64,000 nucleotides of DNA from Gammaproteobacteria bacterium RIFCSPHIGHO2_12_FULL_35_23 (GCA_001801465.1 MGXT01000023.1:67809-131808); one strand, 5' to 3'; counted from the first letter of the stretch, positions 20,613 to 31,044 are shown. The notes: generated by a model not told the origin, from the sequence alone. Numbers and translations are program-made.

Positions 20613-20647
20613 GCCTGACCCTTTAATAAGTTGAAAAAAATTATAAC

Positions 20648-20679
20648 AGCAAGAACTAGGAAACAGAAGGTTTCTTGCT
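20648..20679 (-). terminator. Stem-loop between prfC and prfB
   Basis: AGCAAGAA (20648-20655) pairs with TTCTTGCT (20672-20679), an 8-bp stem. On the minus strand it is followed after a few bases by a run of eight T, so it may terminate prfC transcription. The same stretch contains TATAAT (20645-20640 on minus), a possible -10 of the prfB promoter. Confidence 0.45.
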
Positions 20680-20758
20680 CAATTATCTTGATGAAAAATT
20701 TTATTCTTTATTAAAAAATGGCCAAAGCTAAATTACTTTAAAAGCAATAATTAAACCA

Positions 20759-22342
20759 TTAGTGTTCACGTGTTGCTAAGAATTGAATTTCAGACCATTT
20801 TTCCATCGCTAAATTCATATTAACTCGAGTTGGTGCCAAATAGGTTAAATAATCACCACTATCCAAGGCGAGATAATCAAAGGCTTTTTTCTTAAATTCT
20901 TCTAGTTTTTTCTTATCGTCACATTTAATCCAACGTGCCATCACTGTTTCTACACTTTCATAAATACATTCGACTTTATACTCATGTTTCAAACGATGTG
21001 CTACCACATCAAACTGCAAAGATCCTACTGCCCCTAAAATCAAATTATTACTGTTAAGCGGTCTAAATATTTGTGTTGCCCCCTCTTCTGCCAATTCATT
21101 GAGCCCTTTTTGTAAGGCTTTCATCCGCAATGGATCTTTTAATCTTACCAGCTTAAATAATTCAGGTGCAAAATGCGGAATACCAGTAAATTGTAAGACC
21201 TCTCCTTTAGTAAAAACATCACCAATTTGAATGCCGCCATGATTATGAATACCGATAATATCGCCTGCAAAAGCTTCTTCAGCCTGCTCCCTGACACTGG
21301 CTAAAAAAGTTAAGGCATTATCAAATTTTACTTCTCTATCAATACGAACCTGTTTTACCTTTATGCCTTTTTCATATTTGCCTGAACATATTCTTAAAAA
21401 AGCAATGCGGTCTCGGTGCTGAGGATCCATATTAGCTTGGATTTTAAAAACAAAAGCAGTAAACTTTTCTTCAAGTGGCGAGACCTGACGAGTTTCCGTT
21501 TCCCGAGATTGGGGAGACGGCGCATATTGTGCAAACTCATTTAATAATTCGCGAATTCCAAAATTATTAATCGCTGATCCGAAAAAAACCGGCGTTAATT
21601 TTCCAGCCAAATATTGATTAACTTCAAACTGATGGCTAGCTCCTTTCACTAATTCAATCTCATTTCGAAGTTCAACTGCCTGCTCACCTAGAATTTTATC
21701 TAGTTCTGGGTTATTTAACCCTTTAATAATCTTTGCTTCTTGAATACGATCCCCTTTACCTGGTTCATAAAATATAACTGCGTCTTGATGCAAATGATAA
21801 GTACCTTTAAAACGCTTCCCCATTCCAATTGGCCAAGTAACTGGTGCACATTGAATTTTTAAAACATCCTCAATTTCATCTAATAGATCAATGGGCTCTC
21901 TCGTTTCGCGATCCATTTTATTAATAAAAGTCATAATGGGTGTATTACGTAAGCGGCACACTTCCAAGAGTTTAATAGTTCTTTCTTCTACACCCTTAGC
22001 TGCATCAATAACCATCAGAGCTGAATCTACTGCAGTTAAAGTGCGGTAAGTATCTTCAGAAAAATCGCCATGCCCTGGCGTATCTAATAAATTAATAATT
22101 GTCTCTTGATAAGGAAACTGCATCACTGAAGTAGTAACAGAAATACCTCTCTCTTTTTCCAGCTCCATCCAATCTGAAGTAGCATGGCGAGCTGCTTTGC
22201 GACCTCGAATTGACCCGGCAATTTGAATAGCACCGCCAAATAAGAGTAGTTTTTCAGTTAAGGTGGTTTTACCAGCATCGGGGTGAGAAATAATAGCAAA
22301 AGTACGACGTCTGGCAATTTGTTGTTCTAATTCACTTGGCAT
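20759..22342 (-). CDS. prfC: Peptide chain release factor 3
   Basis: A translational GTPase that releases RF1/RF2 from the ribosome after termination. It has P-loop [13 protein letters not shown]3 [14 protein letters not shown] and G4 NKMD; the C-terminus ends FLATREH, as in E. coli RF3. From the ATG at 22342 the protein is 527 residues, as expected (E. coli 529). A TTG four codons upstream (22354) keeps the frame open but is less likely to be the start. It lies between rimI and prfB, so two release-factor genes are neighbours. Confidence 0.96.
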   Translation of the reverse strand: MPSELEQQIARRRTFAIISHPDAGKTTLTEKLLLFGGAIQIAGSIRGRKAARHATSDWMELEKERGISVTTSVMQFPYQETIINLLDTPGHGDFSEDTYRTLTAVDSALMVIDAAKGVEERTIKLLEVCRLRNTPIMTFINKMDRETREPIDLLDEIEDVLKIQCAPVTWPIGMGKRFKGTYHLHQDAVIFYEPGKGDRIQEAKIIKGLNNPELDKILGEQAVELRNEIELVKGASHQFEVNQYLAGKLTPVFFGSAINNFGIRELLNEFAQYAPSPQSRETETRQVSPLEEKFTAFVFKIQANMDPQHRDRIAFLRICSGKYEKGIKVKQVRIDREVKFDNALTFLASVREQAEEAFAGDIIGIHNHGGIQIGDVFTKGEVLQFTGIPHFAPELFKLVRLKDPLRMKALQKGLNELAEEGATQIFRPLNSNNLILGAVGSLQFDVVAHRLKHEYKVECIYESVETVMARWIKCDDKKKLEEFKKKAFDYLALDSGDYLTYLAPTRVNMNLAMEKWSEIQFLATREH

Positions 22343-22405
22343 AAATATTATCAAATAATTAAAGCCGGTGATTATAACGAGGATCCGTTATTTAGCCAAT
22401 ATCTT

Positions 22406-22846
22406 CTACAGACTTAACTTAAAAGTTAAAGCATCCCCAGGAGTGTGGGCATGATTATAATAGCCCAACCTTTGACCAATCTGCTCAAAACCAACCTGCT
22501 GATAAAATTGAATAGCTTGCTGGTTTGCTACATGAACCTCTAAGAATAAGTTTTTTACCTGTTTTTTTGTTAAATAAGTCAACAAATGTGTGAGCAGTAT
22601 TTTCCCATAACCTCGAGCTTGATAATCTGGGTGAATACAAATCGTTAAAAGCTCGGCCTCATCTTGAACAGTCGATAAAATAGCATAACCTATTAAATTA
22701 TTATTAAAAATTAAACCGCAGCAATAATTGCCAGCAGTAATAGCATCATTAAACATTTGCTCAGACCAGGGATTAAATTGAGCCTGCTTCTCTATTAAGA
22801 GAATAGCTGGTACATCTACAGATTTTAATTCAATAAAATTAATCAC
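22406..22846 (-). CDS. rimI: Ribosomal-protein alanine N-acetyltransferase RimI
   Basis: A 146-residue GNAT-fold acetyltransferase. RimI acetylates the N-terminal alanine of ribosomal protein S18. The acetyl-CoA loop is QARGYGKILL near residue 77, and the N-terminus contains NPWSEQMF, typical of RimI. An in-frame TGA lies directly upstream of the first codon, so translation begins at GTG (22846); no ATG alternative preserves the fold. It lies 63 bases upstream of prfC on the same strand. Confidence 0.85.
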   Translation of the reverse strand: MINFIELKSVDVPAILLIEKQAQFNPWSEQMFNDAITAGNYCCGLIFNNNLIGYAILSTVQDEAELLTICIHPDYQARGYGKILLTHLLTYLTKKQVKNLFLEVHVANQQAIQFYQQVGFEQIGQRLGYYNHAHTPGDALTFKLSL

Positions 22847-22919
22847 TCAAAAACTCAACTCTTTTAAACTTAGTTTATTTTACAACAAACAAATTGATTT
22901 AAAAGAGTTGCTATATTTT

Positions 22920-23819
22920 TTAGTAAGAACTGCCAGATCCAGCAGTATAAGAAGAACCTGCACTCTCTTCAGAATCTGAACTTTCAACAGAAATACCATC
23001 TCTTTTTTCACCCTTAGAACACCCATCTTCTGATTGAACACGCAGAGGTGGATAAAAGCCTGCTCTCACTGCAAAACGTAATCTTTCGGCTTCTTCAGTA
23101 CCGTCTCTTCTTCTTCCTCTTCCTAACAAATCTTCTGCACTAGACACTTTAGGTAATCTTCTAATTTCCCCACACCCCAACCTTGCATAAGCTGCTTGGA
23201 GCCTTCTTTCACTCGCTAACCTTTCTTCTTCACGTCTTGCAGCCTCTCTTGCAGCTTTTTCAGCAGCAATAACTGCTCTTTCAGCTGCAAAACGATCTAA
23301 TATTAATTTTAAATCATCTTCTCCAGTTAAAGTAAAAAGAGCTTTTATTACTGCTTCATAAATATTTTTTGCTTGAGATGATTTTGAATAGTCCGTTTCA
23401 TCAGTTTCATACCAAGTTTTATAAGCTTGAAAAAAATCCCTTCTTTTAAAACTTGAAAATATTACATTGTCTTCTTGATCTTGCACACCATACTCTTCTT
23501 CATCAACAGCAAACTCATAATAATCTGTCCCTCGACCATCTGTTTGATAAGAGGCGCTGCTAAGATAATTCAAATCACCTCTATTTAAAGTTCTTTCTGC
23601 CGATTTCATTAATCGGTAATAACCATAAATTAGATCTAAAAAATAAAGACAATTAATCAAAGTGTCTACCTGCTGAATAAACCCTTGACGTAATTCGCCA
23701 GTTACTTTATTAGCTTCCATCATAAGTTCAGCTTGTTTCTCAAAAAATTCTCGTCTTAGCTGCTCATAAGCTTCAGTACTAATAAATTTTTCTCTGTCAA
23801 TTTTTAAAGTTATAGGCAT
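22920..23819 (-). CDS. Hypothetical charged protein with coiled coil and Ser/Gly tail
   Basis: A 299-residue protein of no recognised family. The N-terminal half is helical with a hydrophobic patch (CLYFLDLIYGYYRLM, near 57) that is too polar in context for a sure membrane segment. Residues about 180-210 are an Ala/Arg/Glu-rich likely coiled coil (AEKAAREAARREEERLASER), then an Arg-rich stretch and a Ser/Gly-rich tail ending GSGSSY. There is a good ribosome site (AAGGAA) before the ATG. Its composition and lack of relatives resemble orphan effector-type genes of Legionellales; this is inference. Confidence 0.6.
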   Translation of the reverse strand: MPITLKIDREKFISTEAYEQLRREFFEKQAELMMEANKVTGELRQGFIQQVDTLINCLYFLDLIYGYYRLMKSAERTLNRGDLNYLSSASYQTDGRGTDYYEFAVDEEEYGVQDQEDNVIFSSFKRRDFFQAYKTWYETDETDYSKSSQAKNIYEAVIKALFTLTGEDDLKLILDRFAAERAVIAAEKAAREAARREEERLASERRLQAAYARLGCGEIRRLPKVSSAEDLLGRGRRRDGTEEAERLRFAVRAGFYPPLRVQSEDGCSKGEKRDGISVESSDSEESAGSSYTAGSGSSY

Positions 23820-24094
23820 TGATAGTTTCCTTTATTATTAATTTTAGTAAGCGCTAATATTACGCTATAAATATTAAAAAAATCTTAACAGCCAAATAAT
23901 TTCTAAATTTTATGCCTTGCTAGTAATAAACTAACTAACATTTTGTTTTTTAAGGGTAATTTGCTAAATTCTTTAAGTGGAGATACGATAAAAAAAGAAT
24001 ACCCCTACAAGTTATCTTTTTAATTCAATAAACAGTCTTTCATTAGCTTTGATAATTTTTAAAAATTTGATAATAATTCATTAAAAATATTTAA

Positions 24095-24562
24095 CTAAAT
24101 TTGTTCTTTTAAAAGTCCTTGAGCTTGCTTCTCATCTGTAAAATATTTAATGAAAAAAGTTTTGGTAAACTGTGGATTTTTAATATTAGACCTGACAAAT
24201 TCTACCTGAAAGCCACATTTTTTATAAAATTCTGGCGCCTGAAATGCACTCGTTACTAAATTAATATTATTAAATCCCTTGCCTTGAAAATGCTTTTCAA
24301 GAAACTGGAATAATTTTTTCCCATAACCCTTGCCTCGATAAGCGTGATCCACCCAAATATCATCAATATAAACTTCTGCAAAAGCCGTATAGGCCTCTAA
24401 TACCCCTAAAACCTGCTTTGCTTCATTACGTAAAATAAGAAAAATTCTTTTATAGTTAACTGTAATACCATGACTGCTTTCATAAGCTACTAAATCTTGC
24501 TCTCTCTTTTCTTCAATTTCAGAGGTAAGTTTTTCAATAAGCTCTATAGTGCAAGTATTCAT
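24095..24562 (-). CDS. GNAT family N-acetyltransferase
   Basis: A 155-residue GNAT-fold protein. The acetyl-CoA binding segment is DHAYRGKGYGKKLFQFLEKH near residue 73, preceded by AEVYIDDIWV and followed by the late strand with FYKKCGF. The substrate is unknown. It lies 91 bases downstream of lpdA, separated from it by a hairpin, so it is probably its own unit or receives readthrough only. Confidence 0.75.
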   Translation of the reverse strand: MNTCTIELIEKLTSEIEEKREQDLVAYESSHGITVNYKRIFLILRNEAKQVLGVLEAYTAFAEVYIDDIWVDHAYRGKGYGKKLFQFLEKHFQGKGFNNINLVTSAFQAPEFYKKCGFQVEFVRSNIKNPQFTKTFFIKYFTDEKQAQGLLKEQI

Positions 24563-24604
24563 AAGCTTAGACCTTAATAATTTAACTTTGTTTTTAACAA
24601 TAAG

Positions 24605-24640
24605 AAATCCTGCTATCTCTTATCAAGATAGCTTGGATTT
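24605..24640 (-). terminator. Hairpin terminator after lpdA
   Basis: A two-part stem: AAATCC pairs with GGATTT (24605-24610 with 24635-24640), and inside it GCTATCT pairs with AGATAGC (24612-24618 with 24626-24632). It lies between the lpdA stop and the next gene on the same strand. The T-run after the stem is weak. Confidence 0.5.
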
Positions 24641-24653
24641 TACTAATTAAAAA

Positions 24654-26066
24654 TTAATCTTTTTTCTTAGGAGCGATCAAATCAGTAATATGACCTGTAA
24701 ATATTTCAGAAGCTAACCCTACGCTCTCTGATAAACTAGGATGAGGATGTATTGTTAAAGCTATATCTTCAGCCTCAGCCCCCATTTCAATAGCTAAACC
24801 CACTTCAGCAACTAACTCTCCTGCATTAGGACCCACCATCGCACCACCAATAACTCGATTAGTTTTTTTATCAAATAAAAGCTTGGTAACCCCCTCATCT
24901 CGACCTTGAGATAAAGATCGTCCACTGGCCATCCATGGAAACACACCTTTACCATATTCAATTCCCTTTTCTTTTGCCTCTTTTTCAGTAAGCCCAACCC
25001 AAGCGATCTCTGGGTCGGTATAAGCAACCGCAGGAATACATCTCGGATCAAAAAAATGTTTCTCTCCTGCCACCACTTCAGCCGCAACATGACCTTCATG
25101 AACAGCTTTATGTGCTAACATAGGGTTACCAATAATATCTCCTATCGCAAAAATATTAGCAACATTGGTTCGTAATTGCTTATCAACCTTAATAAAACCT
25201 CTCTCATCTACATTAATTCCTGCTTTTTCAGCATCAATTAATTTACCATTAGGTGTACGACCTACCGCCACTAAGATTTGATCAAATTTTTGGGGTTGAG
25301 CAGGCGCCTTATTACCTTCGAAAGTAACATAAACACCATCCTTCTTAGGTTCAACCTTGGTTACTTTGGTTTCCAACATAAATTTAAAACCTTTTTTCTC
25401 CATACGTTTTTGTAAAGGAGTAACAATATCTTTATCAGCACCAGGAATAATTTGCGGCATAAACTCAACTACAATGACCTCAGCACCTAAGGCTTTATAG
25501 ACTGTTCCCATTTCTAAACCAATAATACCACCACCAATAATAAGCAAATGACTGTCTGGATTTTCTAATTCTAAAGCGCCTGTTGAATCCATAATCCGTG
25601 AATCTTCTGGAATAAAAGGTAGCTTAACTGGCCTTGATCCAGCAGCAATGATTGCCTGTTCAAATTGAACTGTAGTTTTATTATCGATAACTACTTCATT
25701 TTTAGATTTAAACTTCCCATAGCCTTTTATTACTTTTACCTTACGTTGTTTAGCTAACACTGCAAGTCCACCGGTTAGTTTATCAACAACTTGTTGCTTA
25801 AATTCAAGAATTTTTTTTGTATCCATTTTAGGCTTGCCAAAATTTATTCCATGCTTAGCCATTTCACTCGCTTCATCGATAACCTTTGCGACATGTAATA
25901 ATGTTTTAGAGGGAATACAGCCTACATTTAAACACACACCACCCAAAGTATTATTTTGATCAATTAAAACCACTTCTTTACCTAAGTCTGCAGCACGGAA
26001 AGCGGCTGAATAGCCACCTGGACCTCCGCCTAATACTACTACATGGGTTTTGGTTACTTCAGTCAT
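24654..26066 (-). CDS. lpdA: Dihydrolipoamide dehydrogenase (E3)
   Basis: A 470-residue FAD flavoprotein that reoxidises the lipoyl arms of the pyruvate (and probably 2-oxoglutarate) dehydrogenase complexes with NAD+. Seen: FAD motif VVLGGGPGGYSAAFRA near 10, the redox disulfide GGVCLNVGCIPSK near 42-54, the NAD motif LIIGGGIIGLEMG near 176, and the C-terminal IHPHPSLSES catalytic base region. It is the last gene of the aceE-aceF-lipoprotein-lpdA run, 29 bases after the TraT-like gene. Confidence 0.97.
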   Translation of the reverse strand: MTEVTKTHVVVLGGGPGGYSAAFRAADLGKEVVLIDQNNTLGGVCLNVGCIPSKTLLHVAKVIDEASEMAKHGINFGKPKMDTKKILEFKQQVVDKLTGGLAVLAKQRKVKVIKGYGKFKSKNEVVIDNKTTVQFEQAIIAAGSRPVKLPFIPEDSRIMDSTGALELENPDSHLLIIGGGIIGLEMGTVYKALGAEVIVVEFMPQIIPGADKDIVTPLQKRMEKKGFKFMLETKVTKVEPKKDGVYVTFEGNKAPAQPQKFDQILVAVGRTPNGKLIDAEKAGINVDERGFIKVDKQLRTNVANIFAIGDIIGNPMLAHKAVHEGHVAAEVVAGEKHFFDPRCIPAVAYTDPEIAWVGLTEKEAKEKGIEYGKGVFPWMASGRSLSQGRDEGVTKLLFDKKTNRVIGGAMVGPNAGELVAEVGLAIEMGAEAEDIALTIHPHPSLSESVGLASEIFTGHITDLIAPKKKD

Positions 26067-26095
26067 TTTTTCATTTCTCCATTTATCAAATAATT

Positions 26096-26752
26096 TTAAA
26101 ACATGGCCGCAATGGCTCGTGCAATACTACTAGTAAAATTAGTTTGGATTGCAGAAAATTGCGCTGGCATAATAAATTGTGAATAAGTACTTATCATTCT
26201 TGTTTCATAACGTTCCCAACTATTGTTATGAATGGGCTGCATAGAACCAGGTAAATTAAAAGCTAGAGTGGCTTTCTGCCAAATAATTAAATCAACCACA
26301 ACCAAATAAGTAGGCGTTGATTGAGAAACAACCACTGTATAGGGTTTATTACCAATTGCTATTTCACCCGCTGGCTTAATACTTCCTTGATAACCTTGTA
26401 AAAGAATACTATTAGCACTTTCAATTGTAGAGGGGCCGGCATATAAAATATCAGCTTGTAAAATATAACTAGCCTGACTTCCATCATTCACTATTTGATA
26501 ACCTTCGTTTTGTAATTGCCCTGCTAACGCTAATCGCAAACCGCTCATCTCACTTATATTGCTATAATTAATTATTTTTAAATAAACTTTTTGATAAACG
26601 CTAGGCTGTGGGACAATAACAATCGCCTGACTGGTCTGTGTTAAAGTTCCTTGGTATTTTAAACCCATTTCTTTAGGCTCTAAAGCACAGCAGTTTAACA
26701 ACAACATGCTAGTGATTATCAATAAGCCAAATAAAAGCCGTAGCAACTTCAT
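26096..26752 (-). CDS. TraT-like outer-membrane lipoprotein within the PDH operon
   Basis: A roughly 218-residue protein with a hydrophobic N-terminal signal and a lipobox-like LLLNCC. The body resembles the TraT complement-resistance family: VYLKIINYSNISEMSGL corresponds to the TraT VFLQIKNTSD-MSGL region, then GYQIV, SYILQADIL and GYQGS, and the C-terminus YETR...SSIARAIAAMF matches the TraT end. TraT of F plasmids blocks surface exclusion and serum killing; the role here is unknown. It lies 7-10 bases after aceF and 29 before lpdA, so it is translated from the PDH messenger. ATG codons at 26755 and 26752 are adjacent; AGGA spacing favours 26752. The glycine-rich hydrophobic middle of classical TraT is shortened. 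Confidence 0.65.
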   Translation of the reverse strand: MKLLRLLFGLLIITSMLLLNCCALEPKEMGLKYQGTLTQTSQAIVIVPQPSVYQKVYLKIINYSNISEMSGLRLALAGQLQNEGYQIVNDGSQASYILQADILYAGPSTIESANSILLQGYQGSIKPAGEIAIGNKPYTVVVSQSTPTYLVVVDLIIWQKATLAFNLPGSMQPIHNNSWERYETRMISTYSQFIMPAQFSAIQTNFTSSIARAIAAMF

Positions 26753-26761
26753 CATTATTTC

Positions 26762-28354
26762 CTATAACAATAACTTTCTTAAATCAGTAAGATTACTGAC
26801 TAAATGAACAACAAACCTAGCACCGTCAGCGCCATCAATCACTCGATGATCATAAGATAGAGATAACGGTAACATCAGCCTGGGTTTAAATTCATTATTA
26901 ATGTACTTTGGCTTTATTTCAGATTTAGAGACACCAAGAATTGCCACTTCAGGACAGTTGACAATAGGTGTAAACGCCGTACCTCCTATTCCACCTAAAC
27001 TTGAAATAGTAAAACAGCCTCCTTGCATTTCTGTCGGAAGCAACTTGCCTTCACGCGCTTTTTTACTAATCGCAGCCAACTCTAAAGAAAGCTGGATTAA
27101 ACTTTTTTGATCTACATCACGAATAACCGGAACAACCAAACCACTAAGCGTATCAACGGCTACCCCAAGATGAAAATATTTCTTTAAAATTAGATTTTCA
27201 CCCATAGAATCTAAAGAAGCATTAAACTGGGGATAAGCTTTTAACGCTGCCACAACTGCTTTCATAATAAAAACTAAGGGTGTTAGCTTAGCCCCAGCTT
27301 TTTCAGCCTCAGCTTTGTTGGCTTGGCGAAACGCTTCCATCTCCGTAATATCCGCCTCATCAAATTGAGTCACATGTGGTACTGTTACCCAATTACGATG
27401 CATGTTTATCCCTGTAATTTTTTTAATTCGAGACAATAACTGAGTTTGAGTTGTACCAAATTTAGAAAAATCAATTATCGGTGCAGATGAAATCGCTAGT
27501 CCATTACTACTGCCACCACCTTGCAATACTTTTTTCACAAACTGATGAACATCTTCTTCAACAACACGACCTTTACGACCGCTACCAGCGACTTTACTTA
27601 AATCCACACCCAATTGATTCGCTAAGCGTCTTACTGCAGGGCCTGCATGAATTTCCGCATTATGCATAACCGTCTGCATGGCAGAAGCATTAGCTTTTTC
27701 TGCTGTCTCACGACCACTGGATTCAGCTTGCTTTAATGCTGCAACTGGTTGTTCAGCTTTAACAGATTGGTTTTTATTTTCAGCTGCTATAACTTGTGCT
27801 AAAGCAATTACATCCCCCTGTTTCACTTTATCACCTACTTTAATCTTAACATCAGTAATTCCTCCACTGAATGGCGCAGGAACTTCCATGGTTGCTTTAT
27901 CAGACTCTAATGTAATTAATGTTGCGTCTTGAGTAATTTTAGTGCCCCTCTTGATTGCCATATCAATAACTGTTACTGCACTATCTGTACCAATATCAGG
28001 AATTTTAATTTCTACTATTTTAGAGGGTTGATTACTTCCAGAGGCAGATTCCTCTGCTTTTTTTGGTGGGATAGTAGCGTTGGTTGCTTCTTGTTTAGTT
28101 ACCTTCGTTTCATCGCTAGCCAAGGTTAAAATAAAACTGCCTTCAGATACCTTATCACCTACTTTAACTTTTAGCTCTTGAATAACTCCTGCACAAGGTG
28201 CTGGAATTTCCATGGTTGCCTTATCACTTTCTAGCGTAATAAGTGTTTGTTCTGCTTTTATGCTATCGCCTGGTTTGACAGCAACTTCTATCACTTGCAC
28301 ATCCGTTGCCCCGCCGATATCTGGTACTAATACTTCTTTGTTGCTAGTCACCAT
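26762..28354 (-). CDS. aceF: Dihydrolipoyllysine acetyltransferase of pyruvate dehydrogenase (E2)
   Basis: A 530-residue E2 core subunit that moves acetyl groups from E1 to CoA. There are two N-terminal lipoyl domains, with lipoylated lysines in LESDKATMEIPAP (near 45) and LESDKATMEVPAP (near 155). A flexible Ala/Glu linker follows, then the peripheral subunit-binding domain (AVRRLANQLGVDLSKVAGSG, near 238), then the catalytic domain with SYDHRVIDGADGARF near 505. A strong AAGGAG site precedes the ATG. It is 26 bases after aceE. Confidence 0.97.
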   Translation of the reverse strand: MVTSNKEVLVPDIGGATDVQVIEVAVKPGDSIKAEQTLITLESDKATMEIPAPCAGVIQELKVKVGDKVSEGSFILTLASDETKVTKQEATNATIPPKKAEESASGSNQPSKIVEIKIPDIGTDSAVTVIDMAIKRGTKITQDATLITLESDKATMEVPAPFSGGITDVKIKVGDKVKQGDVIALAQVIAAENKNQSVKAEQPVAALKQAESSGRETAEKANASAMQTVMHNAEIHAGPAVRRLANQLGVDLSKVAGSGRKGRVVEEDVHQFVKKVLQGGGSSNGLAISSAPIIDFSKFGTTQTQLLSRIKKITGINMHRNWVTVPHVTQFDEADITEMEAFRQANKAEAEKAGAKLTPLVFIMKAVVAALKAYPQFNASLDSMGENLILKKYFHLGVAVDTLSGLVVPVIRDVDQKSLIQLSLELAAISKKAREGKLLPTEMQGGCFTISSLGGIGGTAFTPIVNCPEVAILGVSKSEIKPKYINNEFKPRLMLPLSLSYDHRVIDGADGARFVVHLVSNLTDLRKLLL

Positions 28355-28380
28355 TTATTCTCCTTTCAATTCTTTTTACT

Positions 28381-31044
28381 TTATGCATGTAATGGATTAG
28401 GTTTTTCAGCATCGATCTTATATTGTTTAATAGCTTCCTCAACCTTTTCTAAAGGTAGTTTTCCAGCATCAGCCAAAGCTTTTAAAGCAGCGACAACAAT
28501 ATAATATCGGTTTATCTCAAAATGTTCTCTTAATTGTTCACGGACATCACTACGCCCAAATCCATCTGTTCCTAAGGTATGATAGACACCAGGAACAAAA
28601 GCACGAATTTGTTCTGCATAAGATTTCATATAATCAGAAACTGCAACAACTGGTTCATCACTATCTTTTAAACATTGCTCTACATAACTTAATTTAGGCT
28701 TTTTAGTAGGATGTAACATATTCCAGCGTTTTGCTGCCAAACCATCGCGGCCTAATTCATTAAAACTTGTTACACTCCAAACCTCAGATTGTATCTCAAA
28801 ATCTTTCATCAACAGCTCTGCAGCTGCTTCAGCTTCTCGCAAGATAACACCCGAACCTAATAAGCGCACTTTTAACTTAGCTTTAGTTTTTGCCTTATGT
28901 AGCAAATACATTCCCTGTAAGATACCTTCTTCAACTCTTTCTGGCATATCAATATGTTGATAAGATTCATTGGTAATCGTAATATAGAAAAAAATCTTTT
29001 CTAAATCTTGGTACATACGTTTCATACCGTGTTGAATAATTACTGCTAATTCGTAAGAATAGCACGGATCATAGCTAACACAGGTAGGAATGGTATTAGC
29101 CAAAATATGACTATGACCATCTTGATGCTGTAGCCCTTCACCTGCTAAAGTGGTTCGACCTGAAATTGCTCCAATTAAAAATCCCCGTGCTTGCATATCT
29201 CCTGCTGCCCAAGCAAGATCTCCAACACGCTGGAAGCCAAACATAGAGTAATAAACATAAAAAGGGATCATAGGGTAATTACTGACACTATAGGAAGTAC
29301 CTGCCGCAAGCCAGGAACAAAAAGCACCCGCCTCAGTCAACCCTTCTTCAAAAACTTGGCCATCTTGAGCTTCTCGATAATACATTACCTGATCTTTATC
29401 AACTGGCTCATAGAGCTGACCTACTGGTGAATAAATCCCATACTGTCTAAACATTCCCTCCATACCAAAAGTACGTGATTCATCTGGTACGATCGGTACA
29501 ACTCGTTTTCCTATCTCTTTATCCTTCATGATTACATTTAAAATTCTTACAAACGCCATGGTATTAGAAATTTCTCTCTCTTCAGTTCCCTTGAGCATGG
29601 CAGCAAAAGCCTCCAGTTTAGGAGTTTCAAAAGCGCCAGACTCTCTACGGCGCGCAGGTAAAAAACCACCTAAAGCTTGACGACAAGCTTTTACATAGCG
29701 AATTTCTGGGCTATCTTCACTCGGTTTATAAAAAGGCATCTTTTCAATCTGATCATCACTCACTGGAATATGAAATAAATCTCTAAATTTCTTTAACTGC
29801 TCAATTGTAAGCTTCTTTTGATTATGAGTAATATTTTGTGCTTGTACATCACCAAGACCATAACCTTTAACTGTATGGGCTAAAATAACCACTGGACGAG
29901 TGGCTTCACGTGCTCTTTTAAACGCCGCATAAACTTTAGTCGCATCATGACCACCTCGCTTTAACTTCCAGATTTCTTCATCTGTCATGTCTGCAACCAG
30001 CTCTTTCAATTCTGGATATTTACCAAAAAAGTGTTCACGTATATAAGCCCCATCACGCGCACGAAACATTTGATACTCGCCATCCACGCATTCATTCATG
30101 CGTTTAATTAGTAAACCAGTCTTATCCTTCGCAAATAATTTATCCCAGTTACTACCCCATAGTACTTTAATCACTTCCCAGCCAGAACCAGTAAACACAT
30201 TTTCTAATTCTCGTACAATACTACTATTACCTCGCACTGGACCATCTAAGCGCTGCAAATTACAGTTCACCACAAAGATAATATTATCCAAGTGTTCCTT
30301 GCTAGCAATATGTAAAGCTCCCGTTGACTCAGGTTCATCCATTTCACCATCACCACAGAAAGTCCAAACTTTTCGACCAGTCGTCTTAATTAAATTTCGA
30401 AACTCTAAATATTTAAGGAATCTAGCTTGATAAATAGCTTGAATAGGACCAAGGCCCATAGAAACCGTAGCAAATTGCCAGAAATCTGGCATTAACCAAG
30501 GATGCGGATAGGAAGTTAAGCCATGGCCACCAATTTCTTGGCGAAAATTGCTTAACTGTGTTTCAGAAAGTCGGCCCTCTATAAATGCTTGTGCATAAAC
30601 CCCAGGCGAGGCATGACCTTGGAAATAAACTAAATCACCACCATTTTCTGCTTTAGGACCTTGAAAAACATGATTAAAGCCTACTGCATAAAGTGTTGCT
30701 GAAGAAGCATAAGTCGCTAAATGTCCCCCTAACTCTGGTGCTTTTTTAGTGGCATGCAAGACCATGCATACTGCATTCCAACGATTAATCGAATTAATTT
30801 TCTTTTCAATTTCTTCATCACCTGGATAAGCAGAATCCTCTGCTACTGGAATAGTATTAATATAGTCTTTACTGATCATTTCTGTGCCAGTTGCTATCCC
30901 TGCTTGCTCGGCAGCGATGGCGAGTCTATTTAATAAAAATGCGGCTCTTTCGACCCCCTCTGCTTTAATAACTGAAGCCAACGCTTCTAGCCATTCTGTC
31001 GTTTCAATAGGGTCTATATCCTTTACATTAGTGTCGTGACTCAT
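28381..31044 (-). CDS. aceE: Pyruvate dehydrogenase E1 component
   Basis: An 887-residue homodimeric-type E1, the same length as E. coli AceE. It decarboxylates pyruvate with thiamine diphosphate and passes the acetyl group to AceF. The thiamine-binding motif is GDGEMDEPE near 231 with downstream NCNLQRLDGPVRGN; the N-terminal sequence IETTEWLEAL and the central GYGLGDVQAQN region are typical. It is the first gene of the PDH operon. The upstream spacer has a TATGCT -10-like element, but no regulator site was recognised. Confidence 0.97.
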   Translation of the reverse strand: MSHDTNVKDIDPIETTEWLEALASVIKAEGVERAAFLLNRLAIAAEQAGIATGTEMISKDYINTIPVAEDSAYPGDEEIEKKINSINRWNAVCMVLHATKKAPELGGHLATYASSATLYAVGFNHVFQGPKAENGGDLVYFQGHASPGVYAQAFIEGRLSETQLSNFRQEIGGHGLTSYPHPWLMPDFWQFATVSMGLGPIQAIYQARFLKYLEFRNLIKTTGRKVWTFCGDGEMDEPESTGALHIASKEHLDNIIFVVNCNLQRLDGPVRGNSSIVRELENVFTGSGWEVIKVLWGSNWDKLFAKDKTGLLIKRMNECVDGEYQMFRARDGAYIREHFFGKYPELKELVADMTDEEIWKLKRGGHDATKVYAAFKRAREATRPVVILAHTVKGYGLGDVQAQNITHNQKKLTIEQLKKFRDLFHIPVSDDQIEKMPFYKPSEDSPEIRYVKACRQALGGFLPARRRESGAFETPKLEAFAAMLKGTEEREISNTMAFVRILNVIMKDKEIGKRVVPIVPDESRTFGMEGMFRQYGIYSPVGQLYEPVDKDQVMYYREAQDGQVFEEGLTEAGAFCSWLAAGTSYSVSNYPMIPFYVYYSMFGFQRVGDLAWAAGDMQARGFLIGAISGRTTLAGEGLQHQDGHSHILANTIPTCVSYDPCYSYELAVIIQHGMKRMYQDLEKIFFYITITNESYQHIDMPERVEEGILQGMYLLHKAKTKAKLKVRLLGSGVILREAEAAAELLMKDFEIQSEVWSVTSFNELGRDGLAAKRWNMLHPTKKPKLSYVEQCLKDSDEPVVAVSDYMKSYAEQIRAFVPGVYHTLGTDGFGRSDVREQLREHFEINRYYIVVAALKALADAGKLPLEKVEEAIKQYKIDAEKPNPLHA

